Assembly: GCA_910585615.1 (NCBI GenBank)
Contig: CAJUFO010000009.1
Span: forward strand, 1-64,000
Direction: 5' to 3'
Length of the DNA stretch: 64,000 nt
From: an uncultured Acetatifactor sp.
Lineage (GTDB): Bacteria > Bacillota > Clostridia > Lachnospirales > Lachnospiraceae
Part shown: in pieces, positions 7,097 through 15,194 of the stretch
Layout of the letters: every line of letters starts with the position of its first letter
How positions within the stretch are numbered: the stretch's first letter is position 1
The notes under the pieces: generated by a model
Databases searched by the model: none
What the model saw: the letters and a program-made list of their open reading frames with translations, nothing else
Told to the model about the DNA's origin: nothing
Translations under genes and position numbers: made by a program

Positions 7097-7789
7097 TCAA
7101 TCGATAACTTTTATACTCTCAATGACAGGCTGATACTGGCTCTCCACTGTGTTATTACTGTCAGGAATATAGGCTTCCTCCGTGATGGCTTCGCAGATGG
7201 CATCCACCACCTCCATCCCCTCCGTCACATAACCGAAGCAGGCGTACTGTCCGTCCAGGAAGGTGCTGTCGGCATGGACGATGAAGAACTGGGAGCTGGC
7301 GCTGTCCATTGCCTGAGAGCGTGCCATGGAGATGGCCCCCCTGGTGTGGGACAGGTTGTTCTCCACCCCGTTCTCGGAAAACTCGCCCTTGATCTGCTCC
7401 TCGGAGCCGCCTCTGCCATTGCCCAGAGGATCCCCTCCCTGTATCATAAAGCCCGAAATTATGCGGTGGAAGGTCAGTCCGTCATAGAAACCGTCCCCCG
7501 CAAGCTTCAGGAAATTCTCCACCGTGATCGGCGCCGCGTCCCCGTCCAGCTCCACGGAAATGGTGCCGTAATCCTTTACGGTAATCTCCACATGGTGCTT
7601 TCCGCTAGCCTCTATGGCGGCCCCTTTTCCTTCTGTGCCGGTACCCTCTTCCTCCTGGCTGCTCTCCTGGGCGGGGCTTGTCCCCTGCCCTGAATCCGCG
7701 GAGGATTCCTGCGTTTCCTTGTCCCCGCAGGCCGCCAGCGATACTGCCATTACTGCTACCAGCAAAATGCCCAACAATCTCTTTTTCAT
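7097..7789 (-). CDS. cyclophilin-type peptidyl-prolyl isomerase, lipoprotein
   Basis: 230 aa. A signal peptide with lipobox (VSLAAC, lipidated C21) is followed by an acidic Ser/Glu/Gly linker and a cyclophilin domain from about residue 62. The active-site signature is present (FHRIISGFMIQGGD; later GAISMARS, QFFIVHAD). It should be anchored to the outer face of the membrane and speed folding of exported proteins. The ATG at 7789 follows AGGGAGAG; the frame runs further 5' without support. Confidence 0.92.
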   Translation of the reverse strand: MKKRLLGILLVAVMAVSLAACGDKETQESSADSGQGTSPAQESSQEEEGTGTEGKGAAIEASGKHHVEITVKDYGTISVELDGDAAPITVENFLKLAGDGFYDGLTFHRIISGFMIQGGDPLGNGRGGSEEQIKGEFSENGVENNLSHTRGAISMARSQAMDSASSQFFIVHADSTFLDGQYACFGYVTEGMEVVDAICEAITEEAYIPDSNNTVESQYQPVIESIKVID

Positions 7790-7919
7790 TTTCTCTCCCT
7801 TTCTTTCCTTTCGTCCCGCAACAATAGTGCCATCACAGGAGCCCATGCAACTATGATGACACTACGAAGCTTTTTTTATGCAAAATAACCAATGGTTACC
7901 CGCTTTCTTTCCGAAAACT

Positions 7920-8630
7920 CTATACGGTGAAGTCAAAACGCTGGCCTGTGGTGCTCTGGCGCTCCTCTTTTACGGCGTTCCAGTCCACATTTGCGATTTT
8001 CTCCGCCAGCTCCTCTATCGTGGAGGCATAAACGGTGGTGCGCTTGCCGGTGGGCTTGCCGTGGGCCAGATATTCCGCGGCCTCTGCCTTGCCGTTATCC
8101 TTTGCGGCCTCTTTCTTATCCTCGCGCTGCTTTTCGATGCGCTCCCGCTGCTTCTCGCTGTTCTTCTCCAGCTCCGCGAAGAAGGAGACCTCTCCGTCGT
8201 CGCCGAAGGATATGCCGATCCGGGTCACGTCATCCGCCTTGTCGCCAAGCTTTGTCTTCATCTCGTCCAGCTTGGACACGGCGCCGTCCAGGATCTTCAT
8301 ATTCTTGTTCTTCACGTCCTCGTCCGCAGCCATCTTCTCCAGCTCTTCCGGCGTGAAGAGAGCGCTGTACTCTGCCGTGCCCCGGGACATCAGGGAAGCC
8401 GCCTCCTCGTCCGTCTCGAAATCGGCCACGATGAAGTCCATGTTGCTGTAGGTCTTCTTCAGCTCTTTCAGCAGGTTCTGGGCCGCCTTGCTCAGGGCGG
8501 GAGCTTTCTTGCCCTCTTCCGTGCCGCCCGCTTTCCTCGCGCTGCCTGCCTTTGCCCTGTCCGCATCCTTCGCGGCCTGGGCCGTCTTCTCATAGATGCT
8601 GCTCTGATAATAGCTTCCTATTTTTTCCAT
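7920..8630 (-). CDS. DUF6033-like hypothetical protein
   Basis: 236 aa, no signal peptide or membrane segment. A low-complexity Ala/Lys-rich N-terminus leads to a conserved-looking core (ALSKAAQNLLKELKKTYSNM then DFIVADF), an acidic middle, and a coiled coil at about 155-185 (EKNSEKQRERIEKQREDKKE). The core resembles the DUF6033 family of Lachnospiraceae as I remember it; function unknown. The ribosome site GGAGGG lies 6 bases before the ATG. It is a single gene that diverges from the SpoU methyltransferase gene. Confidence 0.7.
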   Translation of the reverse strand: MEKIGSYYQSSIYEKTAQAAKDADRAKAGSARKAGGTEEGKKAPALSKAAQNLLKELKKTYSNMDFIVADFETDEEAASLMSRGTAEYSALFTPEELEKMAADEDVKNKNMKILDGAVSKLDEMKTKLGDKADDVTRIGISFGDDGEVSFFAELEKNSEKQRERIEKQREDKKEAAKDNGKAEAAEYLAHGKPTGKRTTVYASTIEELAEKIANVDWNAVKEERQSTTGQRFDFTV

Positions 8631-8736
8631 CTTCTGCCCTCCATAGCTTATTATGCATCATCCTTTGATGCCCTGTCTTTTTCTCCTGCAGACTGTACCT
8701 TTTTATCAGGATACAATCTATCTGGTTTTTATTTCG

Positions 8737-8780
8737 GCAAAATCGAGGAAAACTTTACCGTTAAACGGAATAGACTTCCC
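8737..8780 (+). repeat. 44-bp perfect repeat, copy 1
   Basis: Identical over 44 bases to 11018-11061. It begins GCAAAATCGAGGAAAACTTT and ends AATAGACTTCCC, and its centre is an imperfect palindrome (GGAA...ACCGTT / AACGG...TTCC). It sits upstream of the promoter of the methyltransferase gene. Confidence 0.85.
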
Positions 8781-8805
8781 GTCTGTCAAAAGCGGACGCT
8801 TTTCC

Positions 8806-8834
8806 TTGACAAGGAATCCCTGCTGCTATATACT
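8806..8834 (+). promoter_or_regulatory. promoter of SpoU methyltransferase gene
   Basis: Consensus TTGACA (8806-8811), 17-base spacer, TATACT (8829-8834), about 70 bases before the start codon. Confidence 0.8.
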
Positions 8835-8910
8835 GACAAAAATATCTGCCTGTCATGCACTCCACAGGCATAGCCAACGAGGAAGGAATATAAGTCCGGA
8901 GGAGACAGCC

Positions 8911-9726
8911 ATGCCAAATATCATTCCCATCACAGATTTTTCCGCGCCGGAACTGGATGTCTATGCGCGCCTGTTGGAGATACAGCTCTATCATTACCAG
9001 GAACCTGACTATGGGATATTTATCGCGGAAAGCCCCAAGGTCATTGAGCGCGCCCTGGATCAGGGCTATGTCCCCGTCTCCATGCTGGTGGAGGAAAAGG
9101 ACGTGGACGGACAGGCCAGCCAGATCATCGGCCGCTGTCAGGATATCCCTGTCTACACTGCCAGCCTGGATGTGCTGACACAGCTCGTTGGTTTTCATCT
9201 GACCCGCGGCATTCTGTGCGCCATGCGCCGCCGTGAGCTCCCTGCTGTCAGTGAGGTCTGCGCCCATGCCCGCCGTATCGCCGTGCTGGAGAGGATCATG
9301 AACCCCACCAATGTGGGCGCCGTCTTCCGCTCTGCCGCCGCGCTGGGGATGGATGCCGTGGTTTTGACACCCTCCTGCACCAATCCCCTGTACCGCCGCG
9401 CCATCCGGGTCAGCATGGGAACCGTATTCCAGATTCCCTGGACGTTCCTTGGCCAGGAAGCGTCGGTGCCTGTTTTAAGGGCACTGGGCTTTCAGACTGC
9501 CGCCATGGCACTGAGCGGGCAGTCCGTAAGCCTCGATGACCCCCGGCTTATGGCAGCGGACAAGCTGGCGGTCATCCTGGGTTCCGAAGGGGACGGCCTG
9601 GCGGCAGACACTATTTCGGACAGCGACTATACAGTGCGCATCCCCATGGCCCACGGGGTGGATTCCCTCAATGTGGCTGCGGCCAGCGCTGTGGCTTTCT
9701 GGCAGCTTGGACGTACCCATACATAA
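8911..9726 (+). CDS. TrmH/SpoU family RNA methyltransferase
   Basis: 271 aa. An N-terminal substrate-binding region is followed by a SPOUT domain with all three motifs: NPTNVGAVFRSAAALG (about 131-146), VILGSEGDGL (about 224-233) and the knot motif IPMAHGVDSLNVAAASAV (about 246-263). It transfers methyl from SAM to the 2'-O of a ribose in rRNA or tRNA; the exact site is not predictable. ATG at 8911 has GGAGGAG 6 bases upstream. Monocistronic, convergent with the Rpn gene. Confidence 0.92.
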   Translation: MPNIIPITDFSAPELDVYARLLEIQLYHYQEPDYGIFIAESPKVIERALDQGYVPVSMLVEEKDVDGQASQIIGRCQDIPVYTASLDVLTQLVGFHLTRGILCAMRRRELPAVSEVCAHARRIAVLERIMNPTNVGAVFRSAAALGMDAVVLTPSCTNPLYRRAIRVSMGTVFQIPWTFLGQEASVPVLRALGFQTAAMALSGQSVSLDDPRLMAADKLAVILGSEGDGLAADTISDSDYTVRIPMAHGVDSLNVAAASAVAFWQLGRTHT

Positions 9727-9755
9727 AAGGTAAAAATTCGGTTCTGCGGGAGAAA

Positions 9756-10727
9756 TCATTCCGTCTCCGCAATCTCTCTCCGCACCGTCTCTATTTCATC
9801 CTGTGAAAAGCTGGACACTATAAAGGCAATCTCTTCTGTCGGGTAATTCTTTCTGATCATTTTGATTACAGACTCCCTTGCCGCCTGCTGTTTCTCCTCT
9901 TCTGCTTTTACAAGCGCCTCTTCCACTTTCGCAATCGCTTCCTGTTTCTCCTGTTCAATAATCCAGCCGACCTTGGTCATCTCTATCATCCTCCTTATCT
10001 TATTTGCGGTCTCCATGTCGATCAATTTGTCCGAGAAGGCCAATATCCCGGCCAGCGCAAAGACCTGTTGGCTTCTGTCCTGGATCTGTGCCGCCAGGCT
10101 TACGGACTCACGGATTTTTTCTTCCTTCTCTTCCTTCTTCCGGTAGGAAAGCGGCAGTATGATGAACCCCATCAGCTCCTCGTCGTCCAGCGGCTCGTTC
10201 CTCTCCACTTTCTCCTTCAGATGGCGGAAAAGCCCTCCGGAGTCCAGTTCCGAGAGGAATGCCGGCTCCAGCGTCATCCTGACCGCCCCGATATCGTACT
10301 CGTCAGATACCTGTCTCCTCTCTATATCGCCTGTGTAGATGACAATCATCCTGAGCATCGGGCAGGCCTTTTTCTCCTGTTGGTACCGATTGGCTATCCC
10401 TGTCAGATAATTAAGGTATTTTACCTTATCCTCTTTCTTGTAATCGCTTTCATAGTCCACCAGCGCAATGGTGCCGTCCACAAGCTCGAACAGGTTGTCC
10501 AGGCGCAGCTCGTTCGCCCTGACAGACGGTATGTTGGTGGGCAGCACGGCCTTTACCTCCGGTATGTCCAATCCGTATACCCGGAAGGTCTTCCCCTTGA
10601 AATTTTCGGCCAGCAGCTTGCTGGTGATGTCCTTATTCTGATAGGCTATCCCTCCCTGGTTCATGTGGACAGCACCGTTCGCGGCTGTGGCGGCGCTGCT
10701 TTTCTTCCGCTTTTTTGTTTTTTTCAT
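9756..10727 (-). CDS. Rpn/PD-(D/E)XK nuclease-family transposase-like protein
   Basis: 323 aa. After a Lys-rich start comes a PD-(D/E)XK-like core: ELRLDNLFEL, then GTIALVDYESDYKKED, in which D and ESDYK fit the D...E-x-K pattern seen in Rpn recombination-promoting nucleases and related PD-(D/E)XK transposase-like proteins. The C-terminal third is helical and charged (RKKEEKEEK, coiled coil about 270-290). Such proteins are common as multicopy genes in Lachnospiraceae. The ATG at 10727 follows GGAAGG by 10 bases. Assignment to the nuclease family is from general pattern, not from a search. Confidence 0.65.
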   Translation of the reverse strand: MKKTKKRKKSSAATAANGAVHMNQGGIAYQNKDITSKLLAENFKGKTFRVYGLDIPEVKAVLPTNIPSVRANELRLDNLFELVDGTIALVDYESDYKKEDKVKYLNYLTGIANRYQQEKKACPMLRMIVIYTGDIERRQVSDEYDIGAVRMTLEPAFLSELDSGGLFRHLKEKVERNEPLDDEELMGFIILPLSYRKKEEKEEKIRESVSLAAQIQDRSQQVFALAGILAFSDKLIDMETANKIRRMIEMTKVGWIIEQEKQEAIAKVEEALVKAEEEKQQAARESVIKMIRKNYPTEEIAFIVSSFSQDEIETVRREIAETE

Positions 10728-11017
10728 TCCTGACGTACCTTCCTTTTCTGATGACACTGGCTGACACCGGCAGCTATCCAGGAAAGGCGGTCTCCCTTCC
10801 TGCATAGGCTGTGTTTTAAAGTTCCTGGGATTACAGGCTTGCGCCCGGCAAGAAGTTCGATCTGATAGACTCCATGTCCTGCACGGATTCTATTGGTATA
10901 TGTTACAGAAAAGACCGCTTGGCCTTTAGACTACTGTAAGAACTGAATTCTTGGCTTGTTTTCAGGATAACATGGTGTGGGGCGGATTGCAAGAGAAATT
11001 TTATGCGGACTGGTAAT

Positions 11018-11061
11018 GCAAAATCGAGGAAAACTTTACCGTTAAACGGAATAGACTTCCC
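11018..11061 (+). repeat. 44-bp perfect repeat, copy 2
   Basis: Exact copy of 8737-8780. Here the end of the repeat touches the -35 region of the next promoter. Confidence 0.85.
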
Positions 11062-11080
11062 ATCCCGGATATGGTATACT
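11052..11080 (+). promoter_or_regulatory. promoter of Fe-S aldo-keto reductase-like gene
   Basis: TAGACT (11052-11057, inside the 44-bp repeat), 17-base spacer, extended -10 TGG-TATACT (TATACT at 11075-11080). The weak -35 is compensated by the TG motif. Confidence 0.55.
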
Positions 11081-11135
11081 TTTAGCACTTACACAAGACA
11101 GCGGGCAGCGAACCCGATGCAAGGAGGGACCGTAC

Positions 11136-12281
11136 ATGAATTATCGAAAATTAGGCAAGACAGGGCTCATGGTCAGCGAGATTGGCCTGGGCGGAGAATG
11201 GCTGGAGCGGCATGACGCCGAGGAGGTGAAGCAGGTCGTCCGGCGCTGCCAGGAGGCCGGCATCAATATCCTGGACTGCTGGATGTCCGAGCCCGGCGTG
11301 CGCACCAACATCGGCAACGCCATCGCCGGAAGCCGGGAGAAATGGTACATCCAGGGCCACATCGGCTCCACCTGGCAGGACGGCCAGTATGTCCGCACCA
11401 GGGAGCTGCCCAAGGTAAAGGCCGCCTTCCAGGATCTCCTGGACAGGCTGCAGACAGACTACATAGACCTGGGCATGATCCATTTCGTGGACGAGCCCGC
11501 AGAGTTCCGTAAAATCATGGAGGGAGAGTTCATCGAATATGTCCGGGGGCTGAAGGAGGCGGGGACCATCCACCACATCGGCATGAGCACCCACAACCCG
11601 GCCGTGGCCGGGCTGGCGGCGGAAAGCGGCATCGTGGAGATGATTCTGTTCAGCGTCAACCCGGCCTTCGACATGCTGCCTCCCACGGAGAATATCGACG
11701 ACTATTTCGCGGAGACCTACGATGAGGGCCTGGGCGGCATCGACCCTGAGAGGGCACGGGCCTATCGGCTCTGCGAGCAGAATGAAGTGGGCATCACGGT
11801 CATGAAGGGCTACGCCGGCGGAAGGCTGTTCTCCGCTGAGAGCTCCCCCTTCGGCGTGGCGCTGACCCCCGTGCAGTGCATCCACTACTGCCTGACCAGG
11901 CCCGCGGTGGCCAGCGTCATGGTAGGCTTCGACACCCCGGAGCATGTGGACGCCGCCGTGGCCTATGAGACCGCCGCCATGGAGGAAAAGGACTACGCAA
12001 GTGTCCTGGCAGGGGCGCCACGCCACGGCTATTACGGCCAGTGCACCTACTGCGGCCACTGCGCGCCCTGCCCTGCGGGCATCGACATCGCCATGGTAAA
12101 CAAGCTCTACGACCTGGCGCTGATGCAGGAGCAGCTTCCCGTCTCCCTGAAAGCGCATTACGACCAGCTCTCCGCAAACGCGGATGCCTGCATCGGCTGT
12201 AAGAGCTGTGAGAGCCGCTGTCCCTTCGGCGTGAAGATTGCGGAGCGGATGGCCAGGACCAAAGAGCATTTCAAGGGCTGA
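11136..12281 (+). CDS. aldo-keto reductase-like protein with two 4Fe-4S clusters
   Basis: 381 aa. Residues 1-285 form an AKR-type TIM barrel (MNYRKLGKTGLMVSEIGLGG, LDRLQTDYIDLGMIHFVDEP, HHIGMSTHNP). The C-terminus carries two ferredoxin-like motifs, C-x2-C-x2-C-x2-CP (about 304-315) and C-x2-C-x2-C-x3-CP (about 352-363). The usual catalytic tetrad is not intact: D47 is present, but E52 stands where Tyr is expected and H75 (YIQGHIG) where Lys is expected. It may therefore be an electron-transfer protein or an oxidoreductase with changed chemistry. Start ATG has AAGGAGG 8 bases upstream. Monocistronic. Confidence 0.88.
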   Translation: MNYRKLGKTGLMVSEIGLGGEWLERHDAEEVKQVVRRCQEAGINILDCWMSEPGVRTNIGNAIAGSREKWYIQGHIGSTWQDGQYVRTRELPKVKAAFQDLLDRLQTDYIDLGMIHFVDEPAEFRKIMEGEFIEYVRGLKEAGTIHHIGMSTHNPAVAGLAAESGIVEMILFSVNPAFDMLPPTENIDDYFAETYDEGLGGIDPERARAYRLCEQNEVGITVMKGYAGGRLFSAESSPFGVALTPVQCIHYCLTRPAVASVMVGFDTPEHVDAAVAYETAAMEEKDYASVLAGAPRHGYYGQCTYCGHCAPCPAGIDIAMVNKLYDLALMQEQLPVSLKAHYDQLSANADACIGCKSCESRCPFGVKIAERMARTKEHFKG

Positions 12282-12330
12282 CACCTCCTCTACAGCCATG
12301 GCGCCACGTTCCCGGCGATACAAAGGCAGC

Positions 12331-12378
12331 AAGGAATCCCCTCTGTCCCGCTATCCGGGCAGAGGGGATTCCTTCTCT
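12331..12378. terminator. bidirectional terminator hairpin
   Basis: Perfect 15-bp stem (12331-12345 with 12360-12374) and a 14-base loop between two convergent genes. The flanks are only moderately T-rich. Confidence 0.7.
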
Positions 12379-12408
12379 GGACACATCTCAATACAGCTCC
12401 CTGTCATC

Positions 12409-12765
12409 TCAGAACCGCCGCTTCAGCGCCCGCTCTACGGGAAGGATGGACAATATCATGACAACGCATTCCACCATGCAGAGAATAACGCCCCACAGCC
12501 CCACTTTTCCATGGCTCTCCCCCATACAGGGCAGCATGGCCAGAACGGACGGAATTAGCATGGCTGCGCCCGTCCGCAGCCAGACCTTCCCGAAATACAC
12601 CTGGGCAAAATCCCACGCCTCCTGGCTTCTCATGGATCTGGCAGTGCGGTATCCGTAGAACCCGTTGATTTTCTCGGGCGGCCAATGGAGAAATACCGCC
12701 CCGAAGACAATCATCAGAAGCGGCATTATTAAATTCACGCATACCATAAATACCCAGAATTCCAT
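12409..12765 (-). CDS. SdpI family membrane protein
   Basis: 118 aa, three predicted membrane segments, with the SdpI/YhfL motif PPEKINGFYGYRTARSM and a following EAWDFAQVYFGK. SdpI in Bacillus gives immunity to the SdpC toxin; most homologues are of unknown role. ATG at 12765 has GGAGGTG 6 bases upstream (a GTG two codons earlier would be too close). Last gene of the PadR operon on the minus strand. Confidence 0.82.
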   Translation of the reverse strand: MEFWVFMVCVNLIMPLLMIVFGAVFLHWPPEKINGFYGYRTARSMRSQEAWDFAQVYFGKVWLRTGAAMLIPSVLAMLPCMGESHGKVGLWGVILCMVECVVMILSILPVERALKRRF

Positions 12766-12803
12766 ACACACACCTCCGTTTTAACGAAAATCCTTATTTT
12801 CTC

Positions 12804-13160
12804 TTACCTGCCAGGTTCCTCCTGACTCTCCGGCAGCTTATACTTTTCGAAAGCCCTGTCAGTATCCAGATGCACGTCCCGAAAGAACAGCACCATCCAG
12901 ATTCCATAGGCCGCCAGTGCCGCCCAGCCCGTAATCCACAGCGCCGCCCCGGCCCCGAGCAGCATAATCAGCCCCCACAGGAAGCAGGCGTTCCTCTCGT
13001 CCCTGGCCATCCGCGCCCTGTCATATTTCGCCTTCTCCTCCTTGGACAGGCCGTGGAAGCCGCTGAGCCAGTTGGCCGCCCGCTCCCTGCCAACGGCAAA
13101 GAACAGGGCCAGCAGCCAGAAACAGGGCACCATCACGATACACGCGTAAAATCCCACCAT
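12804..13160 (-). CDS. DUF3784-type membrane protein
   Basis: 118 aa with three predicted membrane helices (about 3-23, 56-74, 76-92) separated by a basic loop GLSKEEKAKYDRARMARD, a pattern found in DUF3784 proteins. Function unknown. ATG at 13160 follows GGGAGG by 7 bases. Part of the padR-HAAS-DUF3784-sdpI cluster. Confidence 0.75.
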   Translation of the reverse strand: MVGFYACIVMVPCFWLLALFFAVGRERAANWLSGFHGLSKEEKAKYDRARMARDERNACFLWGLIMLLGAGAALWITGWAALAAYGIWMVLFFRDVHLDTDRAFEKYKLPESQEEPGR

Positions 13161-13268
13161 ACTCAAGCCTCCCTGCCGGGTCCCTCCCGGATCCGCGCCC
13201 TCCGGATGCAAGCGGCTCCTGCGGCAGACGGCGCAGCCGGCCTCCATGCCTCCTGCCACTCTCCCGGT

Positions 13269-13928
13269 CTATCTCACATAGAATCCGTACAGTTCCATCT
13301 GCCGGTTGAAGCTCAGGGTGAATGTCACATTGACGTTCTCATAGGAGACGTTCACCTGCACCGCGGCGTAAGCCTTATTCCGTTCGCGGATCTCCACCAT
13401 ATATATCCTGCCCATGCTCTGCAGCTCCCCCCAGTCCTCGCCGATATAGCCCCGGATGACGGAAAAAGAGGTTCTCGCCAGGGCCTCCCGCAGCTCTTCG
13501 CTGGCATAGCCCTCCAGGGTCTCGTACTCCTCCGCGCTGAAAAGGGCGATCACCTCCTCCGCCCGGGACTGCACCTGCGCCGCGTCGAAGACTTTGCTGT
13601 CCTCTATATTCCTCTCCTTCGGCAGCATCCAGTAGACGGTTCCCGCTGCCACGGCCAGCACAGCCAGCAGGGCCCCCAGGATACAGACGATCCGCAAGCC
13701 CCACTTCCTGCGCCTTGCCCTCCTGCGCTCCTCCCAATCCAGGCTCTCATTGAATTCCCCGGCAAGGGCCCGGGGGCTCCCCATCTCTTCCAGAATCTGC
13801 CGCAGCTCTCCTCCCTCGCCCAGCGCAATCCCGATATCGGAATCCAACTGCCTGAGAATCTCTCTCTTTTTCGCCGGGGCGCACTCCAGCGCTCTGCCCA
13901 CCCGCTTTATATACCGCTGCTTCGTCAT
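13269..13928 (-). CDS. HAAS/DUF1700 domain membrane protein
   Basis: 219 aa. The N-terminal HAAS domain (KQRYIKRVGRALECAPAKK, then an EILRQLDSDI helix and the GSPRALAGEFN end) is followed by one membrane helix (about 77-97) and an extracellular domain with a cystatin-like look (EEVIALFSAEEYETLEGYA). HAAS proteins typically travel with PadR regulators and are thought to sense or sequester at the membrane. It lies 37 bases after the preceding gene. Confidence 0.82.
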   Translation of the reverse strand: MTKQRYIKRVGRALECAPAKKREILRQLDSDIGIALGEGGELRQILEEMGSPRALAGEFNESLDWEERRRARRRKWGLRIVCILGALLAVLAVAAGTVYWMLPKERNIEDSKVFDAAQVQSRAEEVIALFSAEEYETLEGYASEELREALARTSFSVIRGYIGEDWGELQSMGRIYMVEIRERNKAYAAVQVNVSYENVNVTFTLSFNRQMELYGFYVR

Positions 13929-13964
13929 CTCAAATCAACCTCTCCCCGGATTCGCCGAATGTCC

Positions 13965-14297
13965 CTATTTCTTCTCGTATTTCTTCTGGATCGCCAGGAT
14001 GTACACCGCCATGGCCCCTATGCTCTCCGCCACCACTCCCAATACGGAGATCACTATCAGGCCGGAATTCTGGCCCGCCAGCATCGGAAGCCCCAGGGCC
14101 GCGAAGACGATCCCGTACCCGATGAACAGCTTCCCCACCGCCCGGTTATAGGCCTTCACATCGCGCATGGGCAGCGGCTTCACATTGCAGAAGAAGCCCA
14201 CCTCCTTCTTCGAAAAAAAGGCGCCGATGCCCACTGCCGTCAAAAGGCCTCCTCCGGCCAGCCAAATGATGAAACCCGTCATTAACTCTGTGCTCAT
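13965..14297 (-). CDS. small membrane protein of the PadR operon
   Basis: 110 aa, three predicted membrane segments (about 6-27, 52-70, 76-100), with a conserved-looking KPLPMRDVKAYNRAVGK loop. It resembles DUF3784-like proteins but is not identical in layout to the one at 12804. The ATG overlaps the padR stop (ATGA) and AGGAGG lies 7 bases upstream, so it is translationally coupled to the regulator. Confidence 0.75.
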   Translation of the reverse strand: MSTELMTGFIIWLAGGGLLTAVGIGAFFSKKEVGFFCNVKPLPMRDVKAYNRAVGKLFIGYGIVFAALGLPMLAGQNSGLIVISVLGVVAESIGAMAVYILAIQKKYEKK

Positions 14298-14695
14298 ACG
14301 CTTACCTCCTGATTTCCTCCGGCGGTATCCCCCGCCACGCTTCCGTCCTGCATGTCCGGCCCATGCCCCAGAATCCCGTCCACCGTCCGGGAGAACACCT
14401 CCCACAGGCCCTGAAGCCCTGCCAGGGTGTCCTGCCCCTCCTGCGCCAGACGGTAATACTTCTTGGAGACCTCCTTGCCTTTGGGCTCGCTCCACCTGCT
14501 GATTACGAGTCCGTCATCCTCCATGCGGTACAAGATGGGGTACAGCGTGCCCTCCTTCAGGAGGAACATGCCGCCGCTTTTCTCCTTCAGCTCGCTGATG
14601 AGCTGGTAGCCGTACTTCTCCCCCTCCGAAAGGAGCCGAAGCACCAGCATCTCCAGGACGCCCTTCTTCATCTGTTGTTCATACTTCTGCTTCAA
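14294..14695 (-). CDS. PadR family transcriptional regulator
   Basis: 133 aa. Winged helix with the family motifs LRLLSEGEKYGYQLI, KEGTLYPILYRMEDDGLV and KEVSKKYYRLAQEGQ, followed by a helical dimer arm. It heads an operon of membrane proteins and is very likely autoregulated, because a 21-bp palindrome overlaps the transcription start (14744-14764). The inducer is unknown; envelope-active compounds are typical for this class. Confidence 0.92.
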   Translation of the reverse strand: MKQKYEQQMKKGVLEMLVLRLLSEGEKYGYQLISELKEKSGGMFLLKEGTLYPILYRMEDDGLVISRWSEPKGKEVSKKYYRLAQEGQDTLAGLQGLWEVFSRTVDGILGHGPDMQDGSVAGDTAGGNQEVSV

Positions 14696-14743
14696 GCCGC
14701 CACCGTCCTTGCATGGGAATCACTTTCTCCATTCGCTCTCCAA

Positions 14744-14764
14744 GTATTTAGTATTGCTAAATAC
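14744..14764 (-). promoter_or_regulatory. PadR operator (palindrome) 1
   Basis: Perfect palindrome GTATTTAG-TATTG-CTAAATAC, 8-bp arms with a 5-base centre, directly downstream of the -10 box of padR. Position and shape fit an autorepressor site. Confidence 0.75.
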
Positions 14765-14793
14765 ATAGTAGCCCCACGGCCGTGTTTTGTCAA
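14765..14793 (-). promoter_or_regulatory. promoter of PadR operon 1
   Basis: TTGACA (14788-14793), 17-base spacer, TACTAT (14765-14770) on the minus strand. Confidence 0.8.
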
Positions 14794-14822
14794 TAGAATC
14801 CGGCAAAAAATTTTTAAAACGC

Positions 14823-14851
14823 TTGGGAAAGCTTCGGAAAAGTGATACTAT
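14823..14851 (+). promoter_or_regulatory. promoter of small coiled-coil gene
   Basis: TTGGGA (14823-14828), 17-base spacer, TACTAT (14846-14851) on the + strand, about 120 bases before the small gene at 14970. Confidence 0.5.
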
Positions 14852-14969
14852 CAAAGTAGGCGGGAATATCTTTGTCTACAAAGAATTCAAAAGAACCTTT
14901 TAGATACATCAGGATAAACGCATCAGATTCGGCAAGCAGATCTGACGACCAGAAAGGAGATGACAAAAT

Positions 14970-15149
14970 ATGGAGGTTTTGGAGATGACAGAGAAAGAAC
15001 AGGCTGCAATCATGATCGACATTTACACAGACTTACAGAGGATCCAGAAAGCCCAGGACCGGGAAAAAGAATTATCCAATCAGCTCCGTAAAGCAAAGGC
15101 CAAGCTTGAAGCGCTGGGAATCGCAACCGAAAATCTAATCATTGAGTGA
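14970..15149 (+). CDS. small hypothetical coiled-coil protein
   Basis: 59 aa, starting MEVLEMTEKEQAAIM and ending ENLIIE. The middle (LQRIQKAQDREKELSNQLRK) has heptad spacing typical of a short coiled coil. AAAGGAG lies 8 bases before the ATG and a good intrinsic terminator follows the stop, so it is a complete single-gene unit. No family recognised. Confidence 0.7.
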   Translation: MEVLEMTEKEQAAIMIDIYTDLQRIQKAQDREKELSNQLRKAKAKLEALGIATENLIIE

Positions 15150-15150
15150 G

Positions 15151-15182
15151 AAAAGAGCGGAACCTGCCACCGCTCTTTTTTT
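15151..15182 (+). terminator. intrinsic terminator after small gene
   Basis: Stem AAGAGCGG/CCGCTCTT (15153-15160 and 15170-15177), 9-base loop, then a run of T. Confidence 0.85.
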
Positions 15183-15194
15183 CATAAACCCTTA

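Larger units (their letters stand above)
10806..11135. other. intergenic region with repeat copy 2 and promoter
   Basis: Stretch of 330 bases without a gene between the divergent Rpn-like gene and the aldo-keto reductase-like gene. It holds the second 44-bp repeat and the promoter downstream of it. I see no further coding sequence. Confidence 0.6.

Noticed and set aside
11151..12332. 393-codon minus frame opposite the AKR-like gene
   Set aside because: The + strand frame carries clear AKR and 4Fe-4S motifs and a ribosome site; this one has none.
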